The position numbers were made by a program, and so were the translations under genes. Below, in pieces: positions 17,720-24,855 of a stretch of DNA of 64,000 nt (positions are counted from its first letter, which is position 1; the number at the start of each line of letters is the position of its first letter). The notes below the pieces were generated by a model. The model searched no databases, had not been told where the DNA came from, and saw only the letters and a list, made by a program, of their open reading frames with translations. This DNA comes from Falsiroseomonas sp041690465 (GTDB lineage Bacteria > Pseudomonadota > Alphaproteobacteria > Acetobacterales > Acetobacteraceae). The stretch spans positions 59,233 to 123,232 of the forward strand of contig NZ_JAWLHG010000015.1 of NCBI RefSeq assembly GCF_041690465.1, read 5' to 3'.

Positions 17720-17764
17720 TTCCATCGGCAGAATGGACTGCCCTGCGGCCCGCGCAGCGGGCCG
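17717..17764 (+). repeat. Post-stop hairpin element, copy 1
   Basis: Starts at the stop codon of the DUF218 gene. A 31-base lead ending CTGCGGCC is 25/31 identical to the DNA after the stop at 40317. It is followed by the perfect 8-bp stem CGGCCCGC / GCGGGCCG with a 3-base loop (17746-17764). Probably a dispersed repeat that acts as a terminator or 3' stabiliser. Confidence 0.6.
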
Positions 17765-17770
17765 GGCGGC

Positions 17771-18592
17771 TCAGGCGTTGAAGCGGGCGTCGCGCGTGGC
17801 CTGGATGGCGAGATAGGCGGCCTGTACCGGCTCCGGGCCGTAGACGCGCTCGAGCCGGCGGACGGTGAAGTGGCCCTCGCCGATGGTGCGGAAATGCTCG
17901 AGGAAGGCGAGATTGATGCCCGCCCCCGCTGCCGCGCCGAGCAGCGGCGCCGCCTGTGCCGAGAGCTTGAGCGCCACCGGCCCACCGAAGCGCCCGGCGA
18001 CGGCGCCGAGGAAGCCGGGCAGCATCACGCCCGCCAGCCCCTTGCCCACCGCGCCCTTCAGCGCCTCGGCGAGCGCCAGGCGCACGGCGAAATAGCCGCT
18101 CTCCGCCGCGTCGTCGCGCGGGTCGCGGCCGCCGAGGGCGAAGACCTTGAGGCATTCGGCGGCGGCTTCGGGCCGCGCGAGGTCCTCGCCGTTCTCGGCC
18201 GCGATGGCGGCGATCTGGCGCAGCAGCAGCGTGGTGGAGACCGGCAGCTCGACCAGCGTGCCGGGCAGGCCGAAGGCGCCGCCGGCAGCGCCGGTCGCCG
18301 CCGCCATGCCGCGGTGGAACCAGGCGGATGGGACGCCGCCCGGATGGCGGGATGGATCGGATTTCAGCGCGGCCTGCATCGCCGTGGCCAGCGCACGACG
18401 CACGGTGCTGTCGAGCGCGCCCTGCACGGGGCGCGGCAGGCGGCTCTTCAGCGCCTCGACCGGCTGGCCGACGAGCGAGGCGAGGCGGGCGGCGAAGGAG
18501 ATGTCCTCCAGCCGGGCGACGGCGCGGGCGAGCTCGTCGCAGGCGGCTTCGGGCAGGTCGGCGGGGTCGGGCAGGGTGGTGGCGAGGGACAT
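17771..18592 (-). CDS. EcsC family protein
   Basis: 273 residues matching the EcsC family: a helical N-terminal part, then the Gly/Ala-rich region GAAGGAFGLPGTLVELPVST, LLLRQIAAIAAENGEDL, and a late LLGAAAGAGINLAFLEHFR. Members are soluble or membrane-associated; in Bacillus EcsC is linked to the EcsAB transporter, but the biochemical role is unknown. No transporter adjoins it here. Next gene upstream is the Doc toxin 44 bases away. Confidence 0.85.
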   Translation of the reverse strand: MSLATTLPDPADLPEAACDELARAVARLEDISFAARLASLVGQPVEALKSRLPRPVQGALDSTVRRALATAMQAALKSDPSRHPGGVPSAWFHRGMAAATGAAGGAFGLPGTLVELPVSTTLLLRQIAAIAAENGEDLARPEAAAECLKVFALGGRDPRDDAAESGYFAVRLALAEALKGAVGKGLAGVMLPGFLGAVAGRFGGPVALKLSAQAAPLLGAAAGAGINLAFLEHFRTIGEGHFTVRRLERVYGPEPVQAAYLAIQATRDARFNA

Positions 18593-18636
18593 GTCGGCAA
18601 ATATGGGGTGGCGCGGCAGGGATTGCGCGAGGGCCG

Positions 18637-19026
18637 TCAGGTGCTTGCGGCTGTCTGGGTGCGCAGCCAGTCGGCGAACTCCTCCTCCGACATCTCGCCG
18701 GCGGCAAGATCGAGCATGGCGACGACGCTCTCGGCATCGGAGGCCAGCAGCGCAACGCCGTTCAGGAGGAGAAACGTCTCCATCGCGACATAAGCCGTCC
18801 GCTTGTTGCCATCCACGAAGGGGTGATTGCGGGCGATGCCATGGCCGAGCGCGGCTGCCAGCGCGCAGATGTCCTGAACGCCGTATCCCCAGGCGCTCCG
18901 GGGGCGCGCCAGCGCGCTGTCCAGCAGCCCATGATCGCGAACGCCGTCGGCGCCGCCATGCTCGCCGATTTGCTCCTCATGGATGGCGAGCGCTGTGTCA
19001 GTTGTGATCCACTCCGGCTCGATCAC
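18637..19026 (-). CDS. doc: Doc-type toxin (Fic/Doc fold)
   Basis: 129-residue death-on-curing toxin. The Fic/Doc motif HPFVDGNKRTA (His68 to Ala78) is intact, as is the family helix RDHGLLDSALARP. Doc of phage P1 phosphorylates EF-Tu; the same chemistry is expected. It is the second gene of a two-gene operon, 19 bases after the AbrB-type antitoxin. The toxin shows no damage. Confidence 0.92.
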   Translation of the reverse strand: MIEPEWITTDTALAIHEEQIGEHGGADGVRDHGLLDSALARPRSAWGYGVQDICALAAALGHGIARNHPFVDGNKRTAYVAMETFLLLNGVALLASDAESVVAMLDLAAGEMSEEEFADWLRTQTAAST

Positions 19027-19045
19027 GGAAAAGCATGCCCGCCGG

Positions 19046-19270
19046 CTACTTTGCGAGTTCGCGCAGCACGGCGCGGCGGCGGCGCATGACGTCGCGCGCG
19101 ACCTCCATCTGCCGCTCGAAATCGGGGTCGGCGCGCATCAGGCGGAAGCCGTCCGAGCTTTCCACCAGGTGCAACGAGTCGCCCTCGCGGAGGTTGAGGC
19201 GTGCCAGCAGGTCCTTCGGCAGGACGACGCCCACGGAATTCCCGACTGCGCGTAACTTGACCGTCGCCAT
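19046..19270 (-). CDS. AbrB/MazE-type antitoxin
   Basis: 74 residues: an N-terminal SpoVT/AbrB DNA-binding fold (VKLRAVGNSVGVVLPKDLLA, then LREGDSLHLVE) and a C-terminal helical tail rich in Arg and Glu that would wrap the toxin. It should neutralise the Doc protein encoded next and repress the shared promoter at 19316-19345. Pairing of an AbrB-type antitoxin with Doc, rather than Phd, is a known but less frequent combination. Confidence 0.9.
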   Translation of the reverse strand: MATVKLRAVGNSVGVVLPKDLLARLNLREGDSLHLVESSDGFRLMRADPDFERQMEVARDVMRRRRAVLRELAK

Positions 19271-19315
19271 GCATCGTTTCGGCCTAGCGGGCCGACTCCC
19301 GTCGTGTCAACAAGA

Positions 19316-19345
19316 GTTATAACGTCGCGCTTGCCGCGATATCAA
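19316..19345 (-). promoter_or_regulatory. Sigma70-like promoter of the toxin-antitoxin operon
   Basis: On the minus strand TTGATA (19345-19340) and TATAAC (19321-19316) are 18 bases apart, each 5/6 to consensus, 45 bases before the antitoxin ATG. The -10 sits in GTTATAAC, itself a palindrome and possible operator half. It is a conspicuous AT-rich island. Confidence 0.6.
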
Positions 19346-19374
19346 GCGGGAATCGCCGTGTCCTGCATGACGCC

Positions 19375-20712
19375 CTACAAGATGAACCGGCTCAGATCCG
19401 CGCTCGCCGCCAGCGGCGCCACGCGGTCGCGGACCAGCTTGCCATCCACCGTGATCGCCTCGCCCGAGCGGTCCGAGGCACTGAAGGAAATCTCGTCGAG
19501 CAGGCGTTCCATCACCGTCGCCAAGCGACGCGCGCCGATGTTCTCGACGCTGGCGTTGATCTCGGCGGCAAGCTCGGCCATCGCATCCACGGCGTCGGCG
19601 GTGATGTCGAGCGCCACGCCCTCGGTGCCGAGCAGCGCGACATACTGCTTCACCAGCGAATGCTCCGGCTCGGTCAGGATGCGGCGGAAATCCTCCTGCG
19701 TCAGCGCCTTCAGCTCCACCCGGATCGGCAGGCGGCCCTGCAATTCCGGCAGCAGGTCCGAGGGCTTGGCCATGTGGAAGGCGCCCGAGGCGATGAACAG
19801 GATGTGGTCGGTCTTCACCGGACCGTGCTTGGTGCTGACGGTGGTGCCCTCGATCAGCGGCAGCAGGTCGCGCTGCACGCCCTCGCGCGAGACGTCGCCG
19901 CCGCGGAAGCCGCCCGAGCCATCCGCGCCGGAGCCGCGCGCCGCGACCTTGTCGATCTCGTCAACGAAGACGATGCCGTTGTTCTCGGCATTGGCGACCG
20001 CCTCGCGGGTCAGCGCCTCCTGGTCGAGCAGCTTGTCGGCCTCGTCCTTCACCAGCGCGATGCGCGCCTCGCCCACGCTCATCTTGCGCGGCTTGGTGCG
20101 GCCGCCGAACATCTTGCCGAGCATCTCCTGCATGTTCTGCATCTGGATGCCCTGCGCGCCGGGCAGGTCGATCATGCCGATCGGCATGCCGCCGCCGGCA
20201 TCCGCAAGCTGCACCTCCACCTCGCGCGATTCGAGCTGGCCTTCGCGCAGCATGCGGCGGAACTTCATCTTCGTCTCGCCGGAGGCACCCTCGCCGACCA
20301 GGGCGGTGACCAGGCGCTCCTCGGCCGCCAGCTCGGCCTTGGCCTGCACGTTGCGGCGTGCAACGTCGCGGGTCTGGGTGATCGAGACCTCGATCAGGTC
20401 GCGGACGATGCTTTCCACGTCGCGGCCGACATAGCCGACCTCGGTGAACTTGGTCGCCTCCACCTTCAGGAAGGGCGCATTGGCCAGCCTGGCGAGGCGG
20501 CGGGCGATCTCGGTCTTGCCGCAGCCGGTCGGGCCGATCATCAGGATGTTCTTCGGCACCACCTCCTCCCGCAGCCCGGGGGGAAGCTGCTGCCGCCGCC
20601 AGCGGTTGCGCAGCGCGATGGCGACGGCGCGCTTCGCCTCGCCCTGGCCGACGATGTGGCGGTCGAGCTCGGAGACGATCTCGCGCGGGCTGAGGTTGAC
20701 GGCTTCGCTCAC
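19375..20712 (-). CDS. hslU: HslU ATPase of the HslVU protease
   Basis: 445-residue AAA+ unfoldase that feeds substrates to HslV. Walker A GPTGCGKT (60-67), Walker B GIVFVDEIDK (246-255), the sensor region around LPELQGRLPIRVEL, and the intact C-terminal SRFIL that docks into HslV. The middle I-domain (about 110-230) is present. The start is GTG 20712, overlapping the hslV stop by GTGA; the open frame extends far upstream only as an antisense-like artefact. Confidence 0.97.
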   Translation of the reverse strand: MSEAVNLSPREIVSELDRHIVGQGEAKRAVAIALRNRWRRQQLPPGLREEVVPKNILMIGPTGCGKTEIARRLARLANAPFLKVEATKFTEVGYVGRDVESIVRDLIEVSITQTRDVARRNVQAKAELAAEERLVTALVGEGASGETKMKFRRMLREGQLESREVEVQLADAGGGMPIGMIDLPGAQGIQMQNMQEMLGKMFGGRTKPRKMSVGEARIALVKDEADKLLDQEALTREAVANAENNGIVFVDEIDKVAARGSGADGSGGFRGGDVSREGVQRDLLPLIEGTTVSTKHGPVKTDHILFIASGAFHMAKPSDLLPELQGRLPIRVELKALTQEDFRRILTEPEHSLVKQYVALLGTEGVALDITADAVDAMAELAAEINASVENIGARRLATVMERLLDEISFSASDRSGEAITVDGKLVRDRVAPLAASADLSRFIL

Positions 20713-21269
20713 GATTCCAGGACTTCCAGCACGATGTTGCCGTTGGTGTAGACGCAGATATCGCCGGCGATCCTCATCGCGCGGCGGCAGATCTCCTCGG
20801 CGGAGAGGCCTTCCACCGTGACCAGCGCGCGCGCCGCGGCCAGCGCGTAGTTGCCGCCGGAGCCGATGCCGATCACCGGATCCTCCGGCTCCAGCACGTC
20901 GCCCTGGCCGGTGAGCAGCAGACTGCGCTTGCCATCCGCCACCGCCAGCAGCGCCTCCAGCCGACGCAGGTAGCGGTCGGTGCGCCAATCCTTGGCGAGC
21001 TCGACGCAGGCGCGTTCGAGCTGGTCGGGGAAGCGTTCCAGCTTGGCTTCGAGACGCTCGAGCAGGGTGAAGGCGTCGGCGGTGGCGCCGGCGAAGCCGG
21101 CCAGCACGCGGCCCTGCGCGATACGGCGCACCTTGCGCGCATTGCCCTTCACCACGGTCTGGCCGAGCGAAACCTGGCCGTCGCCGGCCATGGCGACGCG
21201 CCCGTCCTTCCGGACGCAGAGGATGGTGGTGCCGTGCCAGCCGGCGGGATCGTTGGGGGAGGCGCTCAT
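20709..21269 (-). CDS. hslV: HslV peptidase of the HslVU protease
   Basis: 186-residue proteasome-like peptidase. The catalytic threonine follows a short propeptide: WHG-TTILCVRK, with maturation expected between Gly13 and Thr14. Other landmarks: GDGQVSLGQTVVKGNARKVR, AGFAGATADAFTL, GIGSGGNYALAAARAL. ATG 21269 gives the normal alphaproteobacterial N-terminus. Cotranscribed with hslU; divergent from the GG-leader peptide genes. Confidence 0.97.
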   Translation of the reverse strand: MSASPNDPAGWHGTTILCVRKDGRVAMAGDGQVSLGQTVVKGNARKVRRIAQGRVLAGFAGATADAFTLLERLEAKLERFPDQLERACVELAKDWRTDRYLRRLEALLAVADGKRSLLLTGQGDVLEPEDPVIGIGSGGNYALAAARALVTVEGLSAEEICRRAMRIAGDICVYTNGNIVLEVLES

Positions 21270-21408
21270 GCGCCCCCATGTGGCGCGCCTTGCGGCCGGA
21301 GACAACGCCCCGCCCCGCGCGCAGCAATCGCAACGGCCATGATGCCGCTCGCGCCACGATGGAAACACGGCGCGGCATGGCGCGAAGCACGCCTGCAAGG
21401 AGGCGCCG

Positions 21409-21468
21409 CTACACCTTGTTTCGCACCGGGCGGACAGGCCGGCCGGGCTCAACCGAAGCGACAGGAGA
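21409..21468 (+). promoter_or_regulatory. Duplicated 5' leader, copy 1
   Basis: The DNA before peptide gene 1, from CTACA to AGGAGA, aligns with that before peptide gene 2. They share the exact 13-mer AACCGAAGCGACA (21451-21463) directly ahead of the ribosome site, and upstream a CACCGGGCGGACAGGCC-like stretch. A common promoter or RNA element is likely. Confidence 0.55.
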
Positions 21469-21475
21469 GACCACC

Positions 21476-21649
21476 ATGACCAAGACCAGCGAGACCCCGG
21501 CTATCCGCGAACTCACCGCCGAGGAGATGACCCAGGCCGGCGGCGGCGGCGGCGTGATCCTCGAGCGCAGCGCGCAGCGCGGCATCATCGTCCAGCGTGG
21601 CGGCACCGAGGCCGGCATCATCGTGCAGCGCGGTATCATCGTGCAGTGA
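21476..21649 (+). CDS. Double-glycine leader peptide precursor 1 (GIIVQ-repeat core)
   Basis: 57-residue precursor. The leader ends RELTAEEMTQAGG-G and fits the class II bacteriocin/microcin leader spacing if cut after Gly24: Leu13 at -12, Glu17 at -8, Met18 at -7, Ala21 at -4, Gly-Gly at -2/-1. The 33-residue core is Cys-free and contains GIIVQ three times (36-40, 47-51, 53-57), each in an RG or AG context. AGGAGA precedes ATG 21476. A 14-bp hairpin follows the stop. No exporter, protease or modifying enzyme is nearby. Identity as a secreted or modified peptide is inferred from the leader; I know no named family. Confidence 0.65.
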   Translation: MTKTSETPAIRELTAEEMTQAGGGGGVILERSAQRGIIVQRGGTEAGIIVQRGIIVQ

Positions 21650-21657
21650 ACGCGGTG

Positions 21658-21690
21658 GTTGCGCCGGCGCCGTCCCGGCGCCGGCGCAAC
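21658..21690 (+). terminator. Strong hairpin between the two peptide genes
   Basis: GTTGCGCCGGCGCC (21658-21671) and its exact complement (21677-21690) enclose a 5-base loop, 9 bases after the stop of peptide 1. No T-run. It probably ends or stabilises the first transcript, so the second peptide depends on its own leader. Confidence 0.5.
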
Positions 21691-21762
21691 GAACCCGATG
21701 CGCAGGCGAAATGCGCGAAGCGGTGTACCGGGCCGGCGAAGCGATGCCGAAACGCCCCGCGC

Positions 21763-21824
21763 CTACAAGCTTCGTCACGCCGGACGGCAAGGCCGTGCCG
21801 CGCGGAACCGAAGCGACAAGGAGA
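21763..21824 (+). promoter_or_regulatory. Duplicated 5' leader, copy 2
   Basis: Counterpart of 21409-21468 ahead of peptide gene 2: CCTACAAGCTTCGTCACGCC, CGGACGGCAAGGCCG, then the shared AACCGAAGCGACA (21806-21818) and AGGAGA. Confidence 0.55.
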
Positions 21825-21831
21825 CGCAGAG

Positions 21832-22032
21832 ATGCCCGTGACGACCTTCACCCTGCCCAGCCACGCCGATGCGCAGCCGCCCGCCACCTTCACGGTGCGC
21901 CCGCTGACGGCGACGGAGCTGGCACGCGCGGCCGGTGGCGCCGCCTACCTCAAGCTCGGCGACATCAAGGGCGAGTCGACCTCGCAGGCGCGCATCGGCC
22001 TGCTGCTGCCGGCCGTGCAGAAGATCGCCTAG
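21832..22032 (+). CDS. Double-glycine leader peptide precursor 2
   Basis: 66-residue precursor. The leader ends RPLTATELARAAGG and again has canonical spacing: Leu25 at -12, Glu29 at -8, Leu30 at -7, Ala33 at -4, Gly35-Gly36 at -2/-1. The 30-residue core starts AAYLKLGDIKGES, which resembles the first strand of Hcp-like proteins, and ends IGLLLPAVQKIA, an amphipathic helix. There is no Cys. ATG 21832 follows AAGGAGACGCAGAG. Paralogous to the gene at 21476 in leader and upstream DNA but not in core, the usual pattern for a peptide family with swapped cores. Function unknown. Confidence 0.65.
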   Translation: MPVTTFTLPSHADAQPPATFTVRPLTATELARAAGGAAYLKLGDIKGESTSQARIGLLLPAVQKIA

Positions 22033-22149
22033 TGTCCTGACCGCGGCGTCTGCTGCGCTTCGCCGGCGGCGCCGCGCCCCGCATCCCGCCGCTTGCCGCC
22101 AGCGCCGATCCGTGTGGACATCGGCGCAGCGGAAGACGGGAGAGCGAGG

Positions 22150-22908
22150 TTGGCTGGACATCCTTCCGCCGCCCGGCGCCTGGCGGTGCTCGGTGGCGCG
22201 GGCGGCATCGGGCGGGCGCTGGTCGCCCGCGCGGCGGCGGAGGGCTGGCGCGTCAGCGTGCTGGACCTGCCGACGTCGCTGGCGCGCCATCCGGTGCCGC
22301 AGGGCGTGCAGGCAATCCCGCTGAATGGCACCAGCGAAGACTCGGTCGGCGTGGCCTTCTCGGCGCTCGGCGCGGAGGCGGAGCTGGAGGGCTTCGTCAA
22401 CCTGGCCGGCTTCACCCCGGCGCGGCAGCCGCTCGCCGAGGTTGCGCCGGCGCTGTGGGACGAGGTGGTCGCCGGCAACCTGCGCACCGCCTTCCTCGCC
22501 GCGCGCGCCGCGCTGCCGCTGCTGGCGAAGGGAACGCAGCCGGCGATGGTGCTGATGGTCTCGGGCTTGGCGGCCCATGCGCGGCCGGGCTACGGGCCCT
22601 ATGCGGCGTGCAAGGCGGCGATGGTCTCGATGACCAGGACCCTGGCGCTGGAGGCGGCGCCGGCGATCCGCGTGAACGCGGTGGGACCCGGCGCGGTGGA
22701 CACCGTCTTCCTGCGCGGCGGCACCGGACGCTCCGACGAGAACCAGCCGCCGCGCCTCGACATCGCGGCCCATGCGGCGGCGATTCCGCTCGGACGCATC
22801 GCCGGGCCGGCGGACGTGGTCGGGCCGACGCTGTTCCTGCTCGGGCCGGACAGCGCCTACATGACGGGCCAGGTGCTCTGGGTGAACGGCGGCACCTACA
22901 TGCCCTGA
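22150..22908 (+). CDS. SDR family oxidoreductase
   Basis: 252-residue short-chain dehydrogenase. Cofactor loop GGAGGIG, catalytic Ser in LMVSGLAAH, and Y-A-A-C-K in GPYAACKAAM are present, then GQVLWVNGGTYMP at the end. I prefer TTG 22150, which has GGGAGAGCGAGG just before it and gives a normal N-terminus; an in-frame ATG at 22093 has no ribosome site. Its last 13 bases overlap the convergent tctA gene. Substrate unknown. Confidence 0.85.
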   Translation: MAGHPSAARRLAVLGGAGGIGRALVARAAAEGWRVSVLDLPTSLARHPVPQGVQAIPLNGTSEDSVGVAFSALGAEAELEGFVNLAGFTPARQPLAEVAPALWDEVVAGNLRTAFLAARAALPLLAKGTQPAMVLMVSGLAAHARPGYGPYAACKAAMVSMTRTLALEAAPAIRVNAVGPGAVDTVFLRGGTGRSDENQPPRLDIAAHAAAIPLGRIAGPADVVGPTLFLLGPDSAYMTGQVLWVNGGTYMP

Positions 22909-24395
22909 GCGATGGGCTTCCGCACCATCCGCCACGCCGCATGTGCGACCAGCGCCAGGAAGAAGCCGGCGAGCCCCGCCGAGATCCAGGATTCGCCGAA
23001 TCCCATCAGGAACTCCACCGGATCATCCGCCGCCGAGATCATCGCGCGCCGATAGGAGGCATCCATCAGCGGTCCGAGGATCATGCCGAGCACCACCGGC
23101 CCGACCTCATATCCATAGGTCTTGAGGAAATAGCCGAAGATCCCGAAGCCCAGCATCCACAGCACGTCGGTCGCGCTGTTCTGGATCGCGTAGGTGCCGA
23201 CGACGGAGAGCACCAGGATCAGCGGCGCGAGCATCGCCCGCGGTGCCTCCGCCAGCTTCGCGAAGATGCGGATTCCCGAAAGCCCGAACACCAGCAGGAA
23301 GATGTTGGCCAGCGTCAGGTTGCCGACGGTGAACCAGAACAGATGCGGCGTCTCGATCATCAGCATCGGGCCGGGCTTCAGGCCGTGGATGAACAAGGCG
23401 CCGATGATCACCGCGGTGACCGCATCGCCCGGGATGCCGAGCGTCAGCATCGGGATGTAGGCGCCGCCGACCGCGGCGTTGTTGGCGCTCTCCGGCGCCA
23501 CCAGGCCTTCCTCGGCGCCCTGGCCGAAGGGATGCGTCGGCTGCTTCACGGTACGCCGCGCGGCGTCGTAGGCGAGCAGCGCGGCGATGTCGCCGCCGGT
23601 GCCGGGCAGCGCGCCCACCACCACGCCGATCGCCGAGGAGCGCAGCGTCAGCCCGCCATGCCGGCGCACCGCGCGCCAGGGCGGGATGATGCGGTCCACC
23701 TTCTGGCGGATCGGCGGCAGGTCGGGGCGGCGCAGCTGGAACAGCGCCTCCGCCACACCGAAGAAGCCGATCATCGCGGCGACATAGGGGATGCCGCCCA
23801 TCAGTGCCGTGGTGCCGAAGGTGAAGCGCGGCTCGGCGGTCATCTGGTCGAGCCCGACCAGGCCGAGCGCCACGCCGAGCGCGCCGCAGAAGATGCCCTT
23901 CGCCAGGCTCTCGCCCGAGAGGCTGCCCACCAGCAGCAGGCCGAGCAGCGCCAGCATCAGGTAGTCGCGCGGCGCCACCGCCAGCGCGATGTCGGCGATC
24001 GCCGGCGCTGCCACCGCCAGCGCGATGATGCCGACGAAGCCGCCGAGCACGCTCGTCACCGTGGCCAGCCCGATGGCACGCCCGGCTTCGCCGCGCTGCG
24101 CCATCGGGTAGCCGTCGAGCGCGGTGGCGATGGCGGCCGGCGCGCCGGGGATGTTGAGCAGCACGGCGCTGCGGCTGCCGCCGTACACGCCGCCGGTATA
24201 GATGCCGGCGATCAGCGCGAGCGCCGGGTTCACGCTCCAGGTGAAGGTGAAGGAGATCAGGATCGCCACGGCCATGGTGACGGAGAGGCCGGGGATGGCG
24301 CCGATGTAGATGCCCGCGAAGGTGCCCGCCGCGGTCAGCGCGAGCAGCGACGGATCGGTCCAGGAGAGCAGGAAGAAGCCGAGAGCGTCGGTCAC
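22896..24395 (-). CDS. tctA: Tripartite tricarboxylate transporter, large permease TctA
   Basis: 499-residue integral membrane protein with about 12 spans, the large subunit of a TTT importer for carboxylates. Family landmarks: GAIPGLSVTMAVAIL, the repeated GALPGTGGDIAALLAY, ESANNAAVGGAYIPMLTLGIPG and GLKPGPML. GTG start at 24395, one base after the TctB stop. Third gene of a tctCBA operon (25850 to 22896). Driven by ion gradient; the ligand is set by TctC. Confidence 0.94.
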   Translation of the reverse strand: MTDALGFFLLSWTDPSLLALTAAGTFAGIYIGAIPGLSVTMAVAILISFTFTWSVNPALALIAGIYTGGVYGGSRSAVLLNIPGAPAAIATALDGYPMAQRGEAGRAIGLATVTSVLGGFVGIIALAVAAPAIADIALAVAPRDYLMLALLGLLLVGSLSGESLAKGIFCGALGVALGLVGLDQMTAEPRFTFGTTALMGGIPYVAAMIGFFGVAEALFQLRRPDLPPIRQKVDRIIPPWRAVRRHGGLTLRSSAIGVVVGALPGTGGDIAALLAYDAARRTVKQPTHPFGQGAEEGLVAPESANNAAVGGAYIPMLTLGIPGDAVTAVIIGALFIHGLKPGPMLMIETPHLFWFTVGNLTLANIFLLVFGLSGIRIFAKLAEAPRAMLAPLILVLSVVGTYAIQNSATDVLWMLGFGIFGYFLKTYGYEVGPVVLGMILGPLMDASYRRAMISAADDPVEFLMGFGESWISAGLAGFFLALVAHAAWRMVRKPIAQGM

Positions 24396-24396
24396 G

Positions 24397-24855
24397 TCAG
24401 GCGAGGATCCAGCCAGCCGGCAGGATGACGCGGAACACCAGCCGGAACACCACCCAGACGATGCCGACCGCGACCGCTGCGGTCAGCGCCGCGCGCAGCC
24501 AGAAGCCGCGCTGCAGCCAGGTGATCGCGAGGAACAGGAACGCCAGCGAGGCGAGGATGAAGCCCGCCGCCTCCAGCGTCGCCATGTAGCCGAGCACCAA
24601 TGCGCCGATCACCGCTACGTCCCGCGGCAGCACGGCACCGGCCACCGGGGCCGCGCGGCGCGTCGCCGCCATCGCGGCGGCCAGCGCGGCGAGTGTCATC
24701 GCCACGCCCGCCGCCAGCGGGAAGACGCCGGCGGCGGAGGGGGTGTCGAAATACCCGATGCCGCTCGCCTGCCAGGCCACGAAGGCGCCGAGCAGCACCA
24801 TCGCCCAGGCGAAGACCGCTTCGCCGGGCGGGCGGACGGCGGCGTGGCGCGTCAC
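24397..24855 (-). CDS. tctB: Tripartite tricarboxylate transporter, small permease TctB
   Basis: 152 residues with four hydrophobic spans, the small membrane subunit of the TTT importer. Starts at GTG 24855, overlapping the TctC stop by GTGA. Landmarks are the first span FAWAMVLLGAFVAWQASGIG, SAAGVFPLAAG and the last span before RVILPAGW, typical of TctB. Between tctC and tctA. Confidence 0.9.
   Translation of the reverse strand: MTRHAAVRPPGEAVFAWAMVLLGAFVAWQASGIGYFDTPSAAGVFPLAAGVAMTLAALAAAMAATRRAAPVAGAVLPRDVAVIGALVLGYMATLEAAGFILASLAFLFLAITWLQRGFWLRAALTAAVAVGIVWVVFRLVFRVILPAGWILA

Noticed and set aside
19375..21390. A 671-codon frame suggesting an HslU fusion protein
   Set aside because: The extra N-terminal part is only hslV read in another frame; the GTGA overlap at 20712 gives the true hslU start.
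22896..22908. 13-base convergent overlap of the SDR and tctA genes as something special
   Set aside because: Short tail-to-tail overlaps are common in compact genomes and both C-termini look normal.
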